The notes: generated from the sequence alone by a model not told the origin. A stretch of DNA of 64,000 nt from Pseudanabaena sp. Salubria-1 (GCA_023336205.1 JALQCR010000004.1:1-64000); one strand, 5' to 3'; counted from the first letter of the stretch, positions 35,783 through 45,503 are shown. Numbers and translations: made by a program.

Positions 35783-38700
35783 ATGCTCAGTGCCTTCATT
35801 AAATGGGCTATCGCCCGTCGTTGGTTGGTTATATTGGGGGCAATGATTCTCACCATTTGGATTTTTCGTACCATTATCCAAATGCCCTTAGATGTATTCC
35901 CTCCCTTTGCACCACCACAAGTCGAAATTCAAACTGAAGCAGCAGGATTAGCTCCTGAAGAAGTAGAGTCACTGGTGACATTGCCGATTGAGAGCGCCAT
36001 TAATGGCACGGCAGGAGTAAGTGCGGTGCGTTCATCTAGTGCCGCTAGTATCTCAGTAGTGCGCGTGATTTTTAACTGGGGAACTGATATTTTTCAGGCT
36101 CGACAATTGGTAACGGAGCGATTACAAGCAGCTCGAAGTAAATTGCCTGCATCCGTGGAAACTCCTCAAATCGCCCCCATTAGTTCACCGATTGGTACGA
36201 TTCTCACCTATGCTTTTACTTCTAAAAGTAATGACTTGATGGAAGTGCGGCGATTTGTTGATTGGCAAGTTACGAATCGATTGCTGGCGGTGTCAGGGGT
36301 TGCCCAAGTGATTGTCTTTGGCGGCGATGTGCGGCAATATCAAGTTTTAGTAGCTCCTGAAAAATTGCAGGCATTTAACGTGTCATTGCAAGAGGTATCG
36401 GATGCGGTGGCGGCAGCAAACGTGAATGCTGCGGGTGGTTATTTGATTACGCCCGATCGCGAAAAATTGATTCGAGGTATTGGGCGAATTGAGGATATTG
36501 AAGCTCTCAAACAATCGGTGATTACGTCTCGTAATGGTGTGCCAGTGAAGATTAGCGATATCGCTGATGTCAAAATTGGTGCAGCCGTGAAGCGAGGTGA
36601 TGCCAGTGTGAACACCGAAAAAGCGGTCGTGGCAATTATCAATAAACAGCCGCAAGCGGATACGCCCACTGTCACCCGTGCCGTCGAAGCTGCCATGAAT
36701 GAGGTGAAGGCAGGTTTACCCGCAGACATTAAAATTGCTACCACATTTCGTCAAGAAGCTTATATCGAAGCATCGATTGAAAATGTAAAGGAATCCTTAA
36801 TCGAAGGCAGTATTATCGTTGCCCTAATTTTGATTCCATTCTTGATGAATTGGCGGAACTTAGTGGTATGTTTGGCAGCTTTACCTTTGTCTTTATTAAT
36901 TGGGGTATTGCTCCTTAACTGGCTAGGACAGGGTCTGAATACAATGACTTTAGGCGGTTTGGCTGTGGCGATCGGTTCGGCGGTGGATGATGCGATCGTT
37001 GATGCCGAAAATGTGTACCGATGTCTGAGGGAAAATAAACATTCCGATCATCCTAGACCTGTCTTAGAGGTGGTTTTTGATGGCTGTCAGGAAGTGCGCG
37101 ATTCGGTGTTTGGAGCCACCGTGATTACAATTGTTGTCTTCTCTCCCATCTTTGCGCTCACTGGTGTGGAAGGAAGCATTTTTATCCCGATGGGATTGGG
37201 CTATTTAGCCGCAGTAATAGCCTCTAGCTTTGTGGCGCTTACAGTTACGCCAGCCCTCTGCGCGATTTTGCTTCCTTACGGACATCTTCCTGAGCGAGAA
37301 CCTTGGGTAGCGAGGTTCTTCAAAAAACTTTATCTGCCACTCATCAAATTTGCGATGCAGCGATCGCAGATCATTATTGGTATTGCGGCGGCGAGCTTAC
37401 TGATTTCTGCGATCGTGGTTCCATCCTTTGGACGCATCTTTCTCCCCGAATTTCAGGAGCAATCGCTAGTCAATACATTACTGCTCTATCCCGGCTCTTC
37501 CCTAGAAGCAACCAACAGCGCAGCCTCTGTGCTAGAGCATAAGCTAAAAGACAATCCTAAATTCCAGAACATTCAAGTGCGTTCTGGTCGGGCGGAAGGT
37601 GATGCTGATGCCGCAGGGGTGAACTTGGCTCATGTCGATGTGGAGTTGAGCGAGATGGGTATGCAGGATCGCAAAGCTAGCATTGATTTATTGCGCCAAG
37701 AATTTGCTAAAGTCATCGGCGCAGCTCCCAATGTGGGCGGATTTATTTCGCATCGCATGGATGAAGTGCTGTCTGGGGTCAGAAGTGCGATCGCGGTCAA
37801 GATTTTTGGTGCGGAACTAGAGCAACTTCGCACTTTGGGACAGCAAGTAAATGATGTCATGAGATCGGTTGAAGGCGTAGTCGATCTGCAACTCGAACCA
37901 CAGATTCCTGTAGAACAAATTCAAATTAAATTCGATCGCATAGCGGCGGCAAGATATGGTTTAACCATTGGCAGGCTTTCGGAAACAGTTGAAACAGCTT
38001 TAAATGGAAAAGTAGTTTCTCAAGTTTTGGAACAGCAACAAACCTTTGATCTTGTAGTCTGGCTGAAACCAGAATCTCGCCAAAGCTTGGATGCGATCGG
38101 GAATCTGATGATGGATACTCCCACAGGCAATAAAGTTCCATTGGCGCAAGTTGCCAAAGTTATCGATGGCAAAGGCGCAAATACGATTAACCGTGAAAAT
38201 GTATCGCGATTAATCGTCGTGGCGGCAAATGCACAGGGGCGAGATTTGCGATCGGTCGTGAATGACATTCAGGCAAAGGTTAAGCAACAGGTGCAGATTC
38301 CTGCGGGTTACTACATCCAATATGCGGGACAATTTGAAGCTGAAGGAAGAGCCTCGCAAAATATTGTGCTATTTAGCGCGATCGCCTTCGTAGTGATTAC
38401 GGTGATCATGTATCTCTCAGTCAAATCAGTTGCCTCCACTGTGATGATTATGATTAATCTGCCGCTAGCAATGGTGGGCGGTGTAATTGCTGTGGCACTG
38501 ACGGGCGGCGTTTTGTCGATCGCCTCACTGGTGGGATTTGTGACTCTATTTGGGGTCGCAACCCGCAACGGGCTATTGCTAGTAGACAACTACAACACCA
38601 AATTTGCATCAGGAATGCCTTTGAGAGATCTGTTGATCCAAGGATCAATGGAACGACTCAACGCAATCCTGATGACTGCGTTCACTTCCGCACTAGGATT

Positions 38701-38875
38701 AGCGCCCCTAGTTGTGGCAGGTGGTGCGGGTAAGGAATTACTGCAACCCCTATCCATAGTGGTTTTGGGTGGTTTATTCACTTCCACTGCTCTTACTTTG
38801 CTCGTACTTCCAGCGATCTACTCTCGGTTCTGGAAATACCTCGTGCCCAAACCCAAACTATCTGTCAACATATAA
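35783..38875 (+). CDS. RND efflux permease, heavy-metal (CzcA/CusA-like) group
   Basis: This 1030-aa inner-membrane proton antiporter has the standard RND layout: helix 1 (about 13-31), a periplasmic porter domain, helices 2-6 around 335-490, a second porter domain, and helices 8-12 (about 855-1015). The start MLSAFIKWAIARRWLVI and PLDVFPPFAPPQVEIQTEA are typical of the HME branch. Helix 4 carries acidic residues in IGSAVDDAIVDAENVYR for proton relay. No membrane-fusion or outer-membrane partner lies beside it, which is unusual for a metal-efflux operon. The metal-responsive-type regulators at 49-51 kb could control it, but nothing links them directly. Confidence 0.9.
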   Translation: MLSAFIKWAIARRWLVILGAMILTIWIFRTIIQMPLDVFPPFAPPQVEIQTEAAGLAPEEVESLVTLPIESAINGTAGVSAVRSSSAASISVVRVIFNWGTDIFQARQLVTERLQAARSKLPASVETPQIAPISSPIGTILTYAFTSKSNDLMEVRRFVDWQVTNRLLAVSGVAQVIVFGGDVRQYQVLVAPEKLQAFNVSLQEVSDAVAAANVNAAGGYLITPDREKLIRGIGRIEDIEALKQSVITSRNGVPVKISDIADVKIGAAVKRGDASVNTEKAVVAIINKQPQADTPTVTRAVEAAMNEVKAGLPADIKIATTFRQEAYIEASIENVKESLIEGSIIVALILIPFLMNWRNLVVCLAALPLSLLIGVLLLNWLGQGLNTMTLGGLAVAIGSAVDDAIVDAENVYRCLRENKHSDHPRPVLEVVFDGCQEVRDSVFGATVITIVVFSPIFALTGVEGSIFIPMGLGYLAAVIASSFVALTVTPALCAILLPYGHLPEREPWVARFFKKLYLPLIKFAMQRSQIIIGIAAASLLISAIVVPSFGRIFLPEFQEQSLVNTLLLYPGSSLEATNSAASVLEHKLKDNPKFQNIQVRSGRAEGDADAAGVNLAHVDVELSEMGMQDRKASIDLLRQEFAKVIGAAPNVGGFISHRMDEVLSGVRSAIAVKIFGAELEQLRTLGQQVNDVMRSVEGVVDLQLEPQIPVEQIQIKFDRIAAARYGLTIGRLSETVETALNGKVVSQVLEQQQTFDLVVWLKPESRQSLDAIGNLMMDTPTGNKVPLAQVAKVIDGKGANTINRENVSRLIVVAANAQGRDLRSVVNDIQAKVKQQVQIPAGYYIQYAGQFEAEGRASQNIVLFSAIAFVVITVIMYLSVKSVASTVMIMINLPLAMVGGVIAVALTGGVLSIASLVGFVTLFGVATRNGLLLVDNYNTKFASGMPLRDLLIQGSMERLNAILMTAFTSALGLAPLVVAGGAGKELLQPLSIVVLGGLFTSTALTLLVLPAIYSRFWKYLVPKPKLSVNI

Positions 38876-38970
38876 GAATTTGGGTGCTTATACAGCATTT
38901 GCGTATGAATTATAAGTTATGCACTCTCTGATATGATGCGCCTTGAGTGTACCAACATCTCGAAGGGCTA

Positions 38971-38989
38971 GATTACAATGCCTGTAATC
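38971..38989. promoter_or_regulatory. Perfect GATTACA-N5-TGTAATC palindrome upstream of hsdM
   Basis: GATTACA (38971-38977) and TGTAATC (38983-38989) form a perfect 7-bp dyad 66-84 bases before the hsdM start, in the RND-hsdM spacer. It is a candidate operator for the restriction locus. A similar half-site, TGTAATGT, forms a dyad before rppA. Confidence 0.45.
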
Positions 38990-39054
38990 GTTAGAATACA
39001 CAACCCATGCCACACTGACTATTATTCAAAACCTATTAAACCAGAATTTTCACA

Positions 39055-39300
<246 letters not shown>

Positions 39301-40322
39301 TCGCTCATGTAGGTAAATAGGTGGAAGGAGGAAAAAGAAGACGACGCAGGAAGTCAAAATCAATCCAACGTAGATTGTAAGCCCACTCGAACATGGCTAC
39401 ATACAGATACAAATACTTCTTGTGAATACCTCGAAAGGGACGCAGAAAATTGCGTAAACCAACCCAAATGCCCTCCATAGTATTGCAATGAACCTCACAA
39501 AAACCATCTTGATCTTCATCGCGGGCATACTCGCGCTGAGAGTGACAAACGGTTTGACGCTCACGACCAGAAGCAGGTATGCGATTATAAGCATCGGATT
39601 CATCGGTATAGACTGTCGTGGTCGGTAAGGTCGTTACCTCTACCTGCGGTTGAATCGTGATTTGTTGAGTATTGTCACAGACCTTCATGCGGATCTGACC
39701 ACTGTTGCGCCCAACAGTACCGACAATGGGTGGACGGTCATTTGCCATGGTTCCCTTGCCTTTGCGTTGATTCCCGCGTTGTCTTGGTGGGTCTGCTATT
39801 GGATCTTTTTTTTTGCTCCCTTTTCTCCTGCATTCTGAAACATCTCGTCCATCTCGGCTTCAGCATCGGGCAGATTACCATTAATCAAATGGGCAAATCC
39901 TCGACGTTGGATGCGATGCCGCCAAGACAATAATGTCCCATAGTCGAGTCCTAGTTCCTCGGCTATGTGTTGGGTCGTTTGTCCTTGTAAGAATCCACGC
40001 AATATCAGCACGATCTGACCACAGGTGTAATGGCTTCCTGATAAGTCTGTTCCTGTAAAAATGTGAAACACTTTCCCACATTCCCGACACTTATATTTGA
40101 CGATTGGTGTACGTTGGCGATCGTGTGGCGCTTGTCCTGCTGGTATTGCGTGTCCACTTGGACAATGCAAACCCTTTGGATGCTGGATCTTTAATAACCA
40201 TTCATAGCACGCTTGTTCATCTAACAATTCGGTCAGGGGAAATTTGATCATGGCATCTCTATCGATTTATGAAAATGACTTCCTCCTATTTTGCCATTTC
40301 ACCTACTTCCCCATATGAGCGA
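39301..40322 (-). mobile_element. IS1595-family (ISXO2-like) element inserted in hsdM
   Basis: The 1022-bp element has imperfect terminal inverted repeats starting TCGCTCAT at 39301 and ending ATGAGCGA at 40322. It is flanked by GGCTAT duplicated at 39295-39300 and 40323-40328. It is oriented opposite to hsdM. Removing the element and one duplication restores the hsdM frame. Confidence 0.92.
39305..40251 (-). CDS. IS1595-family transposase made by -1 frameshift
   Basis: Two frames on the minus strand overlap. The first (40251 down to 39796) has an N-terminal zinc-ribbon-like region ([22 protein letters not shown]) and the first catalytic aspartate in [11 protein letters not shown]. The second (to 39305) has NDRPPIVG, the second aspartate in VYTDESDAY and the HCNTMEG motif. 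They meet at nine A residues (39806-39814 on the plus strand as T) that contain A-AAA-AAG in the correct frame for canonical -1 slippage. A -1 shift joins GEKGAKK to [14 protein letters not shown], as expected for ISXO2-like proteins. It probably encodes a functional fusion. Confidence 0.82.
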
Positions 40323-40328
40323 GGCTAT

Positions 40329-41633
40329 TTTGTTTATCCTAGCCAGTTGTTTGCCAATATTGCTGCGAGTGCCAACAATAACGAAAGCCTAAATACTGAC
40401 CTAGCGGCGATTTTTGGGGCGATCGAAAGTTCTGCTAATGGCTACCCATCGGAGAGGGACATCAAGGGGCTGTTTGCCGATTTTGACACCACCAGTAACC
40501 GCCTCGGCAATACGGTTAAAGATAAAAACCTACGCTTGGCGGCGGTACTAAAAGGGGTGTCTGGGCTGGATTTTGGTGATTTTGAAGGCAGCCATATCGA
40601 TCTGTTTGGCGATGCCTATGAGTTTTTGATTTCCAACTATGCCGCCAATGCGGGTAAATCGGGGGGTGAGTTTTTTACGCCGCAGCATGTCTCTCGGTTG
40701 ATTGCCCAGCTTGCCATGCACCAGCAAACCAGTGTTAATAAAATTTATGACCCCGCCTGTGGTTCTGGTTCCCTGCTCTTGCAAGCCAAAAAGCACTTTG
40801 ATGCTCACATCATTGAAGATGGTTTTTACGGGCAGGAGATTAACCACACGACCTATAACTTGGCGCGGATGAATATGTTTTTGCATAACATCAATTACGA
40901 CAAGTTCAATATGCAGTTGGGCAACACTCTAACCGACCCACATTTTGCTGATGATAAGCCCTTTGATGCGATCGTTTCCAATCCGCCCTATTCGGTGAAC
41001 TGGATTGGTAGTGATGACCCGACGCTGATCAATGACGATCGCTTTGCACCAGCAGGTGTACTTGCGCCTAAATCTAAGGCTGATTTTGCGTTTGTGTTAC
41101 ATTGCTTGAGCTATTTATCGAGTAAGGGTCGGGCGGCGATCGTGTGCTTCCCCGGTATTTTTTATCGTGGCGGTGCGGAAGCCAAAATCAGAAAGTATCT
41201 GGTGGATAACAACTATGTGGAAACAGTGATTGCCCTCGCGCCTAATCTGTTCTTTGGCACGACGATCGCGGTGACAATTTTGGTGCTATCGAAACGCAAG
41301 CTCGACAATGCTATTCAGTTTATTGATGCCAGTGGACTGTTTAAAAAAGAAACCAACACTAACACTCTGACCGATGACCACATTGCCGAAATTATGGGTG
41401 TGTTCGATCGCAAGGAAAATATTGCTCATTTTGCGCGATCGGTGCTTTTTGAAGAGATTGCTGCTAATGATTACAATCTGTCGGTTAGCAGCTATGTGGA
41501 AGCCGAGGATACCCGCGAAATCACGGATATCACTGCGCTCAATGCGGAATTAAAAACCACTGTTGCCAAGATCGATCGCTTGCGTGCTGAGATTGATGCG
41601 ATCGTGGCGGAGATTGAGGGAGAAGCATCATGA
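40329..41633 (+). pseudogene. hsdM: HsdM, 3' part (methyltransferase domain)
   Basis: The remaining roughly 434 residues of the N6-adenine methyltransferase, with the AdoMet motif [13 protein letters not shown] and the catalytic NPPYSVNW (motif IV), and a C-terminal coiled coil ending VAEIEGEAS. An ATG within the IS end (40269) opens this frame with about 20 foreign residues, so a truncated protein lacking the N-terminal domain could be made, but activity is doubtful. Its stop overlaps the fic start (ATGA). Confidence 0.9.
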
Positions 41634-42292
41634 CGATGGAAAATAAATTAAACATCACCAATCAGGTGGATCTGGCTAAGGCTGAGGAAAAAATCGGCAA
41701 ACAAAAGGCAAAGCAGCTTTTTGACTCTGGCGATATTGACAAGGTGGAAGTTGGCACGTTCAAAGGGCTTGCTTTCATTCATGCCTATTTGTTTTTACCC
41801 CCCTTAATCCCCCCTTCGCAGGGGGGGAATTCAAGTCCTCCCCCTTTGCAAGGGGGAGTTAGAGGGGGTGCTGGTAAAGTCCGCGAGGTGAATATCTCTA
41901 AGGGCAATTTCCGTTTTGCGCCAGTGATGTATCTGAAAGCATCTCTGGAATATATCGACACAATGCCACAAGGGAATTTTGATCAGATTATTGAAAAATA
42001 TGTGGAGATGAATGTGGCTCACCCTTTCCGTGAGGGCAATGGACGGGCTACCCGCATTTGGCTAGATTTGATGCTCAAAAAGGAAATCAAACAGGTTGTA
42101 GATTGGAATGGGGTTGATAAGGATGATTATCTTTCGGCGATGCAGCGCAGTGTGGTGAAGGATGTGGAAATTAAGGTCTTGCTGAAAAATGTGCTGACTG
42201 ATCAAATTGGCGATCGCGCTTTGTTTATGAGGGGTATTGATGTGAGTTATTACTACGAAGGTTATAGCGAATTTAAAACGGAGGATCTGTAA
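41630..42292 (+). CDS. Fic-family protein with an in-frame repeat insertion
   Basis: This 220-aa Fic-domain protein carries the full motif [12 protein letters not shown] (about residues 134-145), the active site for AMP or other nucleotide transfer. Upstream LAFIHAYLF and [19 protein letters not shown] belong to the family. Between them residues about 56-80 ([11 protein letters not shown]...GGVRGG) are encoded by a C/G palindromic repeat (41796-41871) that replaced the usual few residues. The flap region that binds the target lies close to this site, so activity may be altered. The ATG overlaps the hsdM stop; an ATG at 41636 is an alternative. Fic genes are common passengers in hsd loci, sometimes as modulators. 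Confidence 0.87.
   Translation: MTMENKLNITNQVDLAKAEEKIGKQKAKQLFDSGDIDKVEVGTFKGLAFIHAYLFLPPLIPPSQGGNSSPPPLQGGVRGGAGKVREVNISKGNFRFAPVMYLKASLEYIDTMPQGNFDQIIEKYVEMNVAHPFREGNGRATRIWLDLMLKKEIKQVVDWNGVDKDDYLSAMQRSVVKDVEIKVLLKNVLTDQIGDRALFMRGIDVSYYYEGYSEFKTEDL
41796..41871 (+). repeat. C/G palindromic repeat inserted in frame in fic
   Basis: Two abutting hairpins: CCCCCCTTAATCCCCCCTT with CAGGGGGGG, and CCTCCCCCTTT with AAGGGGGAG followed by TTAGAGGGGG. It is the same family as at 29.9, 44.9, 45.3-45.5 and 47.2 kb. It adds about 25 codons without a stop. Confidence 0.88.
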
Positions 42293-42294
42293 CG

Positions 42295-42594
42295 ATGAAT
42301 AGTAAACCCATCTCACTGACACAGATTCCAGAGGGTTATTTTGTGCAAGAGGTGCTTGCACAATTGCCAACAAGCATTGAAGCAATTGTCCAACAGGCTG
42401 CTGGACAATTACCCAGTATTGAAGAGATTGTGCAACAACCTGTTGCACAATTGCCGAATATTGAAGACATTCGGCGTTCTTCGCGCAGTCTCAAAATCTA
42501 CAGCCAAGTGCATAGTTCCTTTAAGCAAATTCTTGGGTTGTCAACCCAAGAATTGATCCGTAAATCGAGTATCCACAAAAATATCCTATTATGA
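42295..42594 (+). CDS. Small protein with three 13-residue repeats, unknown function
   Basis: A 99-aa frame starting 3 bases after fic. Residues about 21-58 contain three repeats of the form (A/G)QLP(x)SIEEIVQQ. The DNA of the repeats forms palindromes, for example ATTGTGCAACA with TGTTGCACAAT. An upstream GGAGG in fic's end (before TGTAACG) serves as ribosome-binding site. The C-terminal half (SSFKQILGLSTQELIRKS) looks helical. I do not recognise the family. Its place between fic and dinD suggests cotranscription with the hsd locus. Confidence 0.55.
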   Translation: MNSKPISLTQIPEGYFVQEVLAQLPTSIEAIVQQAAGQLPSIEEIVQQPVAQLPNIEDIRRSSRSLKIYSQVHSSFKQILGLSTQELIRKSSIHKNILL

Positions 42595-42661
42595 GCAAAC
42601 CAAAACAGCCTATTGCTTTAATAGGATTGAAGGTTAAAAAATACAACTTAAATTTAAGATC

Positions 42662-43504
42662 ATGCAAAAAGACATAATCAACTCCCTAACTGAAAACTTT
42701 GAAGCCCATGCCCAACAAACCGATAACGGCATTGAATATTGGCTTGCCCGTGACCTTCAACACCTTTTAGGCTATACAAAATGGGATAACTTTCTAAACG
42801 TTGTTTCTAAAGCAAAAACTGCTTGCGAAATTTCAGATCATGACGTTGCTGACCATTTTGCTAACGTCGGGAAAATGGTTGATCTTGGCTCTGGCAGCCA
42901 AAGAGAGGTTGATGACATTATGCTCACCCGCTATGCCTGTTACCTGATTGCTCAAAATGGCGATCCGCGCAAACAAGAAATTGCCTTTGCCCAGACCTAT
43001 TTTGCAGTTCAAACTAGAAAAGCCGAACTCATTGAGCAACGACTGCTAGAAGTTGAGCGGGTTTCTGCGAGAAAGAAACTATCAGAAACCGAAAAAGAAT
43101 TTTCGAGAGTCATTTACGAACAAACGGGTAGCGATCGCAATTTTGCCTCAATTCGCAGCAAAGGTGACACGGCTCTATTTGGTAAATCCACCCAAGCCAT
43201 GAAAGCCCAATGGAAAGTACCCGATAGCAAATCTCTTGCGGACTTTGCACCAACGATTATTTTAAAAGCTAAAGATTTTGCTGCCGAAATTACGATCTTT
43301 AACGCACAGCAAAATCAAATGAAGACAGAGCCAGAAATTTCTAGCGAACATATCACGAATAACCAAGCGGTTCGCAAGACGTTACTAGAACGAGGCATTC
43401 GTCCCGAATCTTTGCCCCCTGCTGAAGATGTCAAAAAAGTCGAACGCCGTCTTGCCTCAGATGAGAAAAAATCTCTTAAAAATCCCGATGTTTTGGAAAA
43501 TTGA
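42662..43504 (+). CDS. dinD: DNA-damage-inducible protein D
   Basis: This 280-aa protein matches DinD: a Bro-N-like N-terminus (YWLARDLQHLLGYTKWDNFLNVVSKAKTAC, split across about residues 26-55), the MLTRYACYLIAQNGDPRK motif, and the helical C-terminal part with GDTALFGKSTQAMK. E. coli DinD is LexA-regulated and interferes with RecA filaments. Homologues are frequent in type I restriction loci. Here it lies between fic and hsdS. No LexA box was identified upstream. Confidence 0.9.
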   Translation: MQKDIINSLTENFEAHAQQTDNGIEYWLARDLQHLLGYTKWDNFLNVVSKAKTACEISDHDVADHFANVGKMVDLGSGSQREVDDIMLTRYACYLIAQNGDPRKQEIAFAQTYFAVQTRKAELIEQRLLEVERVSARKKLSETEKEFSRVIYEQTGSDRNFASIRSKGDTALFGKSTQAMKAQWKVPDSKSLADFAPTIILKAKDFAAEITIFNAQQNQMKTEPEISSEHITNNQAVRKTLLERGIRPESLPPAEDVKKVERRLASDEKKSLKNPDVLEN

Positions 43505-43542
43505 TCAATGCAAATTTATTTGACTTTTCCCAATTTTGATGA

Positions 43543-43567
43543 ATTCGCTACGCACTGCGTAGCGAAT
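43543..43567. repeat. Short perfect hairpin between dinD and hsdS
   Basis: ATTCGCTACGCA and TGCGTAGCGAAT flank a single C. It lies 39 bases after dinD and 30 bases before hsdS, so it could attenuate or stabilise the hsd mRNA. No T-run follows. Confidence 0.6.
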
Positions 43568-43596
43568 GTAGAAGATAATGCAACGGAAGGTGATGT

Positions 43597-44889
43597 ATGA
43601 GTGGTATGAATTTTCTGGAAAGGTTGTTGGATGGGGTGGCGGTGGAGTGGAAACCTTTGGGGGAGATAGGCGAGTTAGTTCGTGGGAATGGCTTGCCGAA
43701 AGCAGATTTTACCGAATCTGGAGTACCAGCTATTCATTATGGTCAGATTTATACTTACTACGGGTTATCAACGACATCAACTAAATCATTTGTTTCACCT
43801 GAGACAGCTAAAAAGCTAAGAAAAGTTGATAAGGGTGATGTTGTGATTACAAATACGAGTGAAAACCTTGAGGATGTCGGAAAAGCTTTGGTTTATCTCG
43901 GTGATCAACAAGCTGTTACTGGTGGTCACGCAACGATATTTAAACCACGTAAAAATATTCTAGGAAAATATTTTGTCTATTTCACTCAAACAGTTGTGTT
44001 TACAAAGGAGAAAAGAAAATATGCCAAAGGGATAAAGGTAATTGATGTTTCAGCTACTGATATGGCAAAAATTCAAATCCCTATCCCATGCCCAGACAAC
44101 CCCGATCGCTCTCTTGCCATTCAAGCTGAAATCGTGCGGATTTTGGACACTTTTACAGCGCTGACTGCCGAGTTGACCGCCGAACTGACTGCCGAACTTA
44201 GCGATCGCAAAAAACAATATAACTACTACCGCGATCGGCTGTTGACTTTTGAAAAAAGTGAAGTGGAGTGGAAGCCGTTGGGAGAGATTGGCGAGTTTAT
44301 TCGCGGCAAACGTTTCACCAAAGCGGATTATGTAGATGACGGCATACAAGCTATTCACTATGGCGAAATTTACACACACTATGGAGTTTCAGCCTCTCAT
44401 ACGCTATCGCAGGTTCGCGCTGAAATGGCAGCATCATTACGCTATGCAATGCCCAACGATGTTGTAATGGCAGGTGTAGGTGAAACTGTTGAAGATGTTG
44501 GTAAAGCTGTTGCATGGATAGGAAGTGAAAAAGTAGCTATTCATGATGATAGTTGGGCTTTTCGTCATTCAATTAATCCAAAATTTGTGTCGTATGTGAT
44601 GCAAACAACTGCATTTATCAATGAGAAGACAAAATATGTATCCAGTGGAAAGGTTAAGCGGTTATTGATTAATGGAATTGAAAAAATCAGAATACCAATC
44701 CCATACCCAAACGATCCTAAAAAATCGGTTACCGAACAAGCCCGCATCATTGCTATTCTCGACAAATTCGACACCCTCACCACCTCCATCAGCCAAGGCT
44801 TGCCTCGTGAAATTGCCTTGCGCCAAAAGCAATACGAATATTACCGCGACTTGTTGTTAAGCTTTCCACCCCCTCTAACTCCCCCTTAG
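43597..44889 (+). CDS. hsdS: Type I restriction specificity subunit HsdS with three TAEL repeats
   Basis: This 430-aa protein has two target-recognition domains (about residues 15-185 and 225-400), each opening with VEWKPLGEIGE(L/F). The first is joined to the second by a conserved helix containing TAELTAELTAEL (about 190-201) and SDRKKQYNYYRDRLL. TAEL copy number in EcoR124-type HsdS changes the length of the spacer in the recognised bipartite site. The last residues FPPPLTPP come from a palindromic repeat that supplies the stop codon. The start ATG has GGAAGG upstream. It should form M2S and R2M2S complexes, but HsdM is broken here. Confidence 0.93.
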   Translation: MSGMNFLERLLDGVAVEWKPLGEIGELVRGNGLPKADFTESGVPAIHYGQIYTYYGLSTTSTKSFVSPETAKKLRKVDKGDVVITNTSENLEDVGKALVYLGDQQAVTGGHATIFKPRKNILGKYFVYFTQTVVFTKEKRKYAKGIKVIDVSATDMAKIQIPIPCPDNPDRSLAIQAEIVRILDTFTALTAELTAELTAELSDRKKQYNYYRDRLLTFEKSEVEWKPLGEIGEFIRGKRFTKADYVDDGIQAIHYGEIYTHYGVSASHTLSQVRAEMAASLRYAMPNDVVMAGVGETVEDVGKAVAWIGSEKVAIHDDSWAFRHSINPKFVSYVMQTTAFINEKTKYVSSGKVKRLLINGIEKIRIPIPYPNDPKKSVTEQARIIAILDKFDTLTTSISQGLPREIALRQKQYEYYRDLLLSFPPPLTPP

Positions 44890-44950
44890 CAGGGGGAGGA
44901 CATGAAATCTTGTTCCCTCCCCTGAGAAGGGGAGGGCTAGGGTGGGGTAA
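44867..44950 (+). repeat. C/G palindromic repeat ending hsdS
   Basis: CACCCCCTCTAACTCCCCC pairs with GCAGGGGGAGG-type sequence, followed by a CCCTCCCC/GGGGAGGG hairpin and CTAGGGTGGGGT. It overlaps the last codons of hsdS and provides its stop. Confidence 0.85.
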
Positions 44951-44974
44951 GATTCTCTCTAAGGACACAGCAGA

Positions 44975-45355
44975 ATGAACCATATTTTTAATAAAGCCGA
45001 ATACAAACCACGCCGCCAAGCACTGCGCGGCAACATGACCGAACCCGAAGAAAAGCTATGGCAAATCTTGCGTGGCAAACAAATGGGCGTAAAATTCCGC
45101 AGACAGCACGGCATCGGGCATTACATTACTGATTTTTATTGCCCTGAATTAAAGCTAGTCATCGAGGTTGATGGTGACAGTCATAGCTCAGCCGATGCAC
45201 AAACCTATGACGCAATACGGCATGATTTTATGGCTTCATTAGGCATCATCACCTTACGGTTCACCAATGATGAAGTGATGCACAATATCGAGGGCATTCA
45301 TCAGCATCTGACGGAATACCTTAACACCGTATTACCCCCTCTAACTCCCCCTTAA
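44975..45355 (+). CDS. DUF559 endonuclease-like protein
   Basis: This 126-aa protein is a DUF559 (Vsr/PD-(D/E)xK-like) nuclease domain: RRQALRGNMTEPEEKLWQIL, GVKFRRQHGIGHYITDFYCP and the catalytic-type ELKLVIEVDGDSH, then FTNDEVMHNIE. Such small proteins often lie in restriction loci. Its role (repair, scavenging or degradation) is unknown. The last residues VLPPLTPP again come from a palindromic repeat insertion that gives the stop codon. Confidence 0.87.
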   Translation: MNHIFNKAEYKPRRQALRGNMTEPEEKLWQILRGKQMGVKFRRQHGIGHYITDFYCPELKLVIEVDGDSHSSADAQTYDAIRHDFMASLGIITLRFTNDEVMHNIEGIHQHLTEYLNTVLPPLTPP

Positions 45356-45477
45356 AAAGGGGGAGGACATGAAATCTTGTTCCCTCCCCTTGCGAAGGGG
45401 AGGGCTAGGGAGGGGTTTGATTCCCCTTAAAAAGGGAGAAGAATCTGAGTCTCCTCCCTTTCTAAGGGGGGATTAGG
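45333..45477 (+). repeat. C/G palindromic repeats between DUF559 gene and hsdR
   Basis: Three successive hairpins of the CCCCC...GGGGG family. The first overlaps the end of the DUF559 gene and the last ends 27 bases before hsdR. They separate the two genes in what should be one transcript. Confidence 0.85.
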
Positions 45478-45503
45478 TAAAAGTTTTTAGAGGACAAAAA
45501 ACA

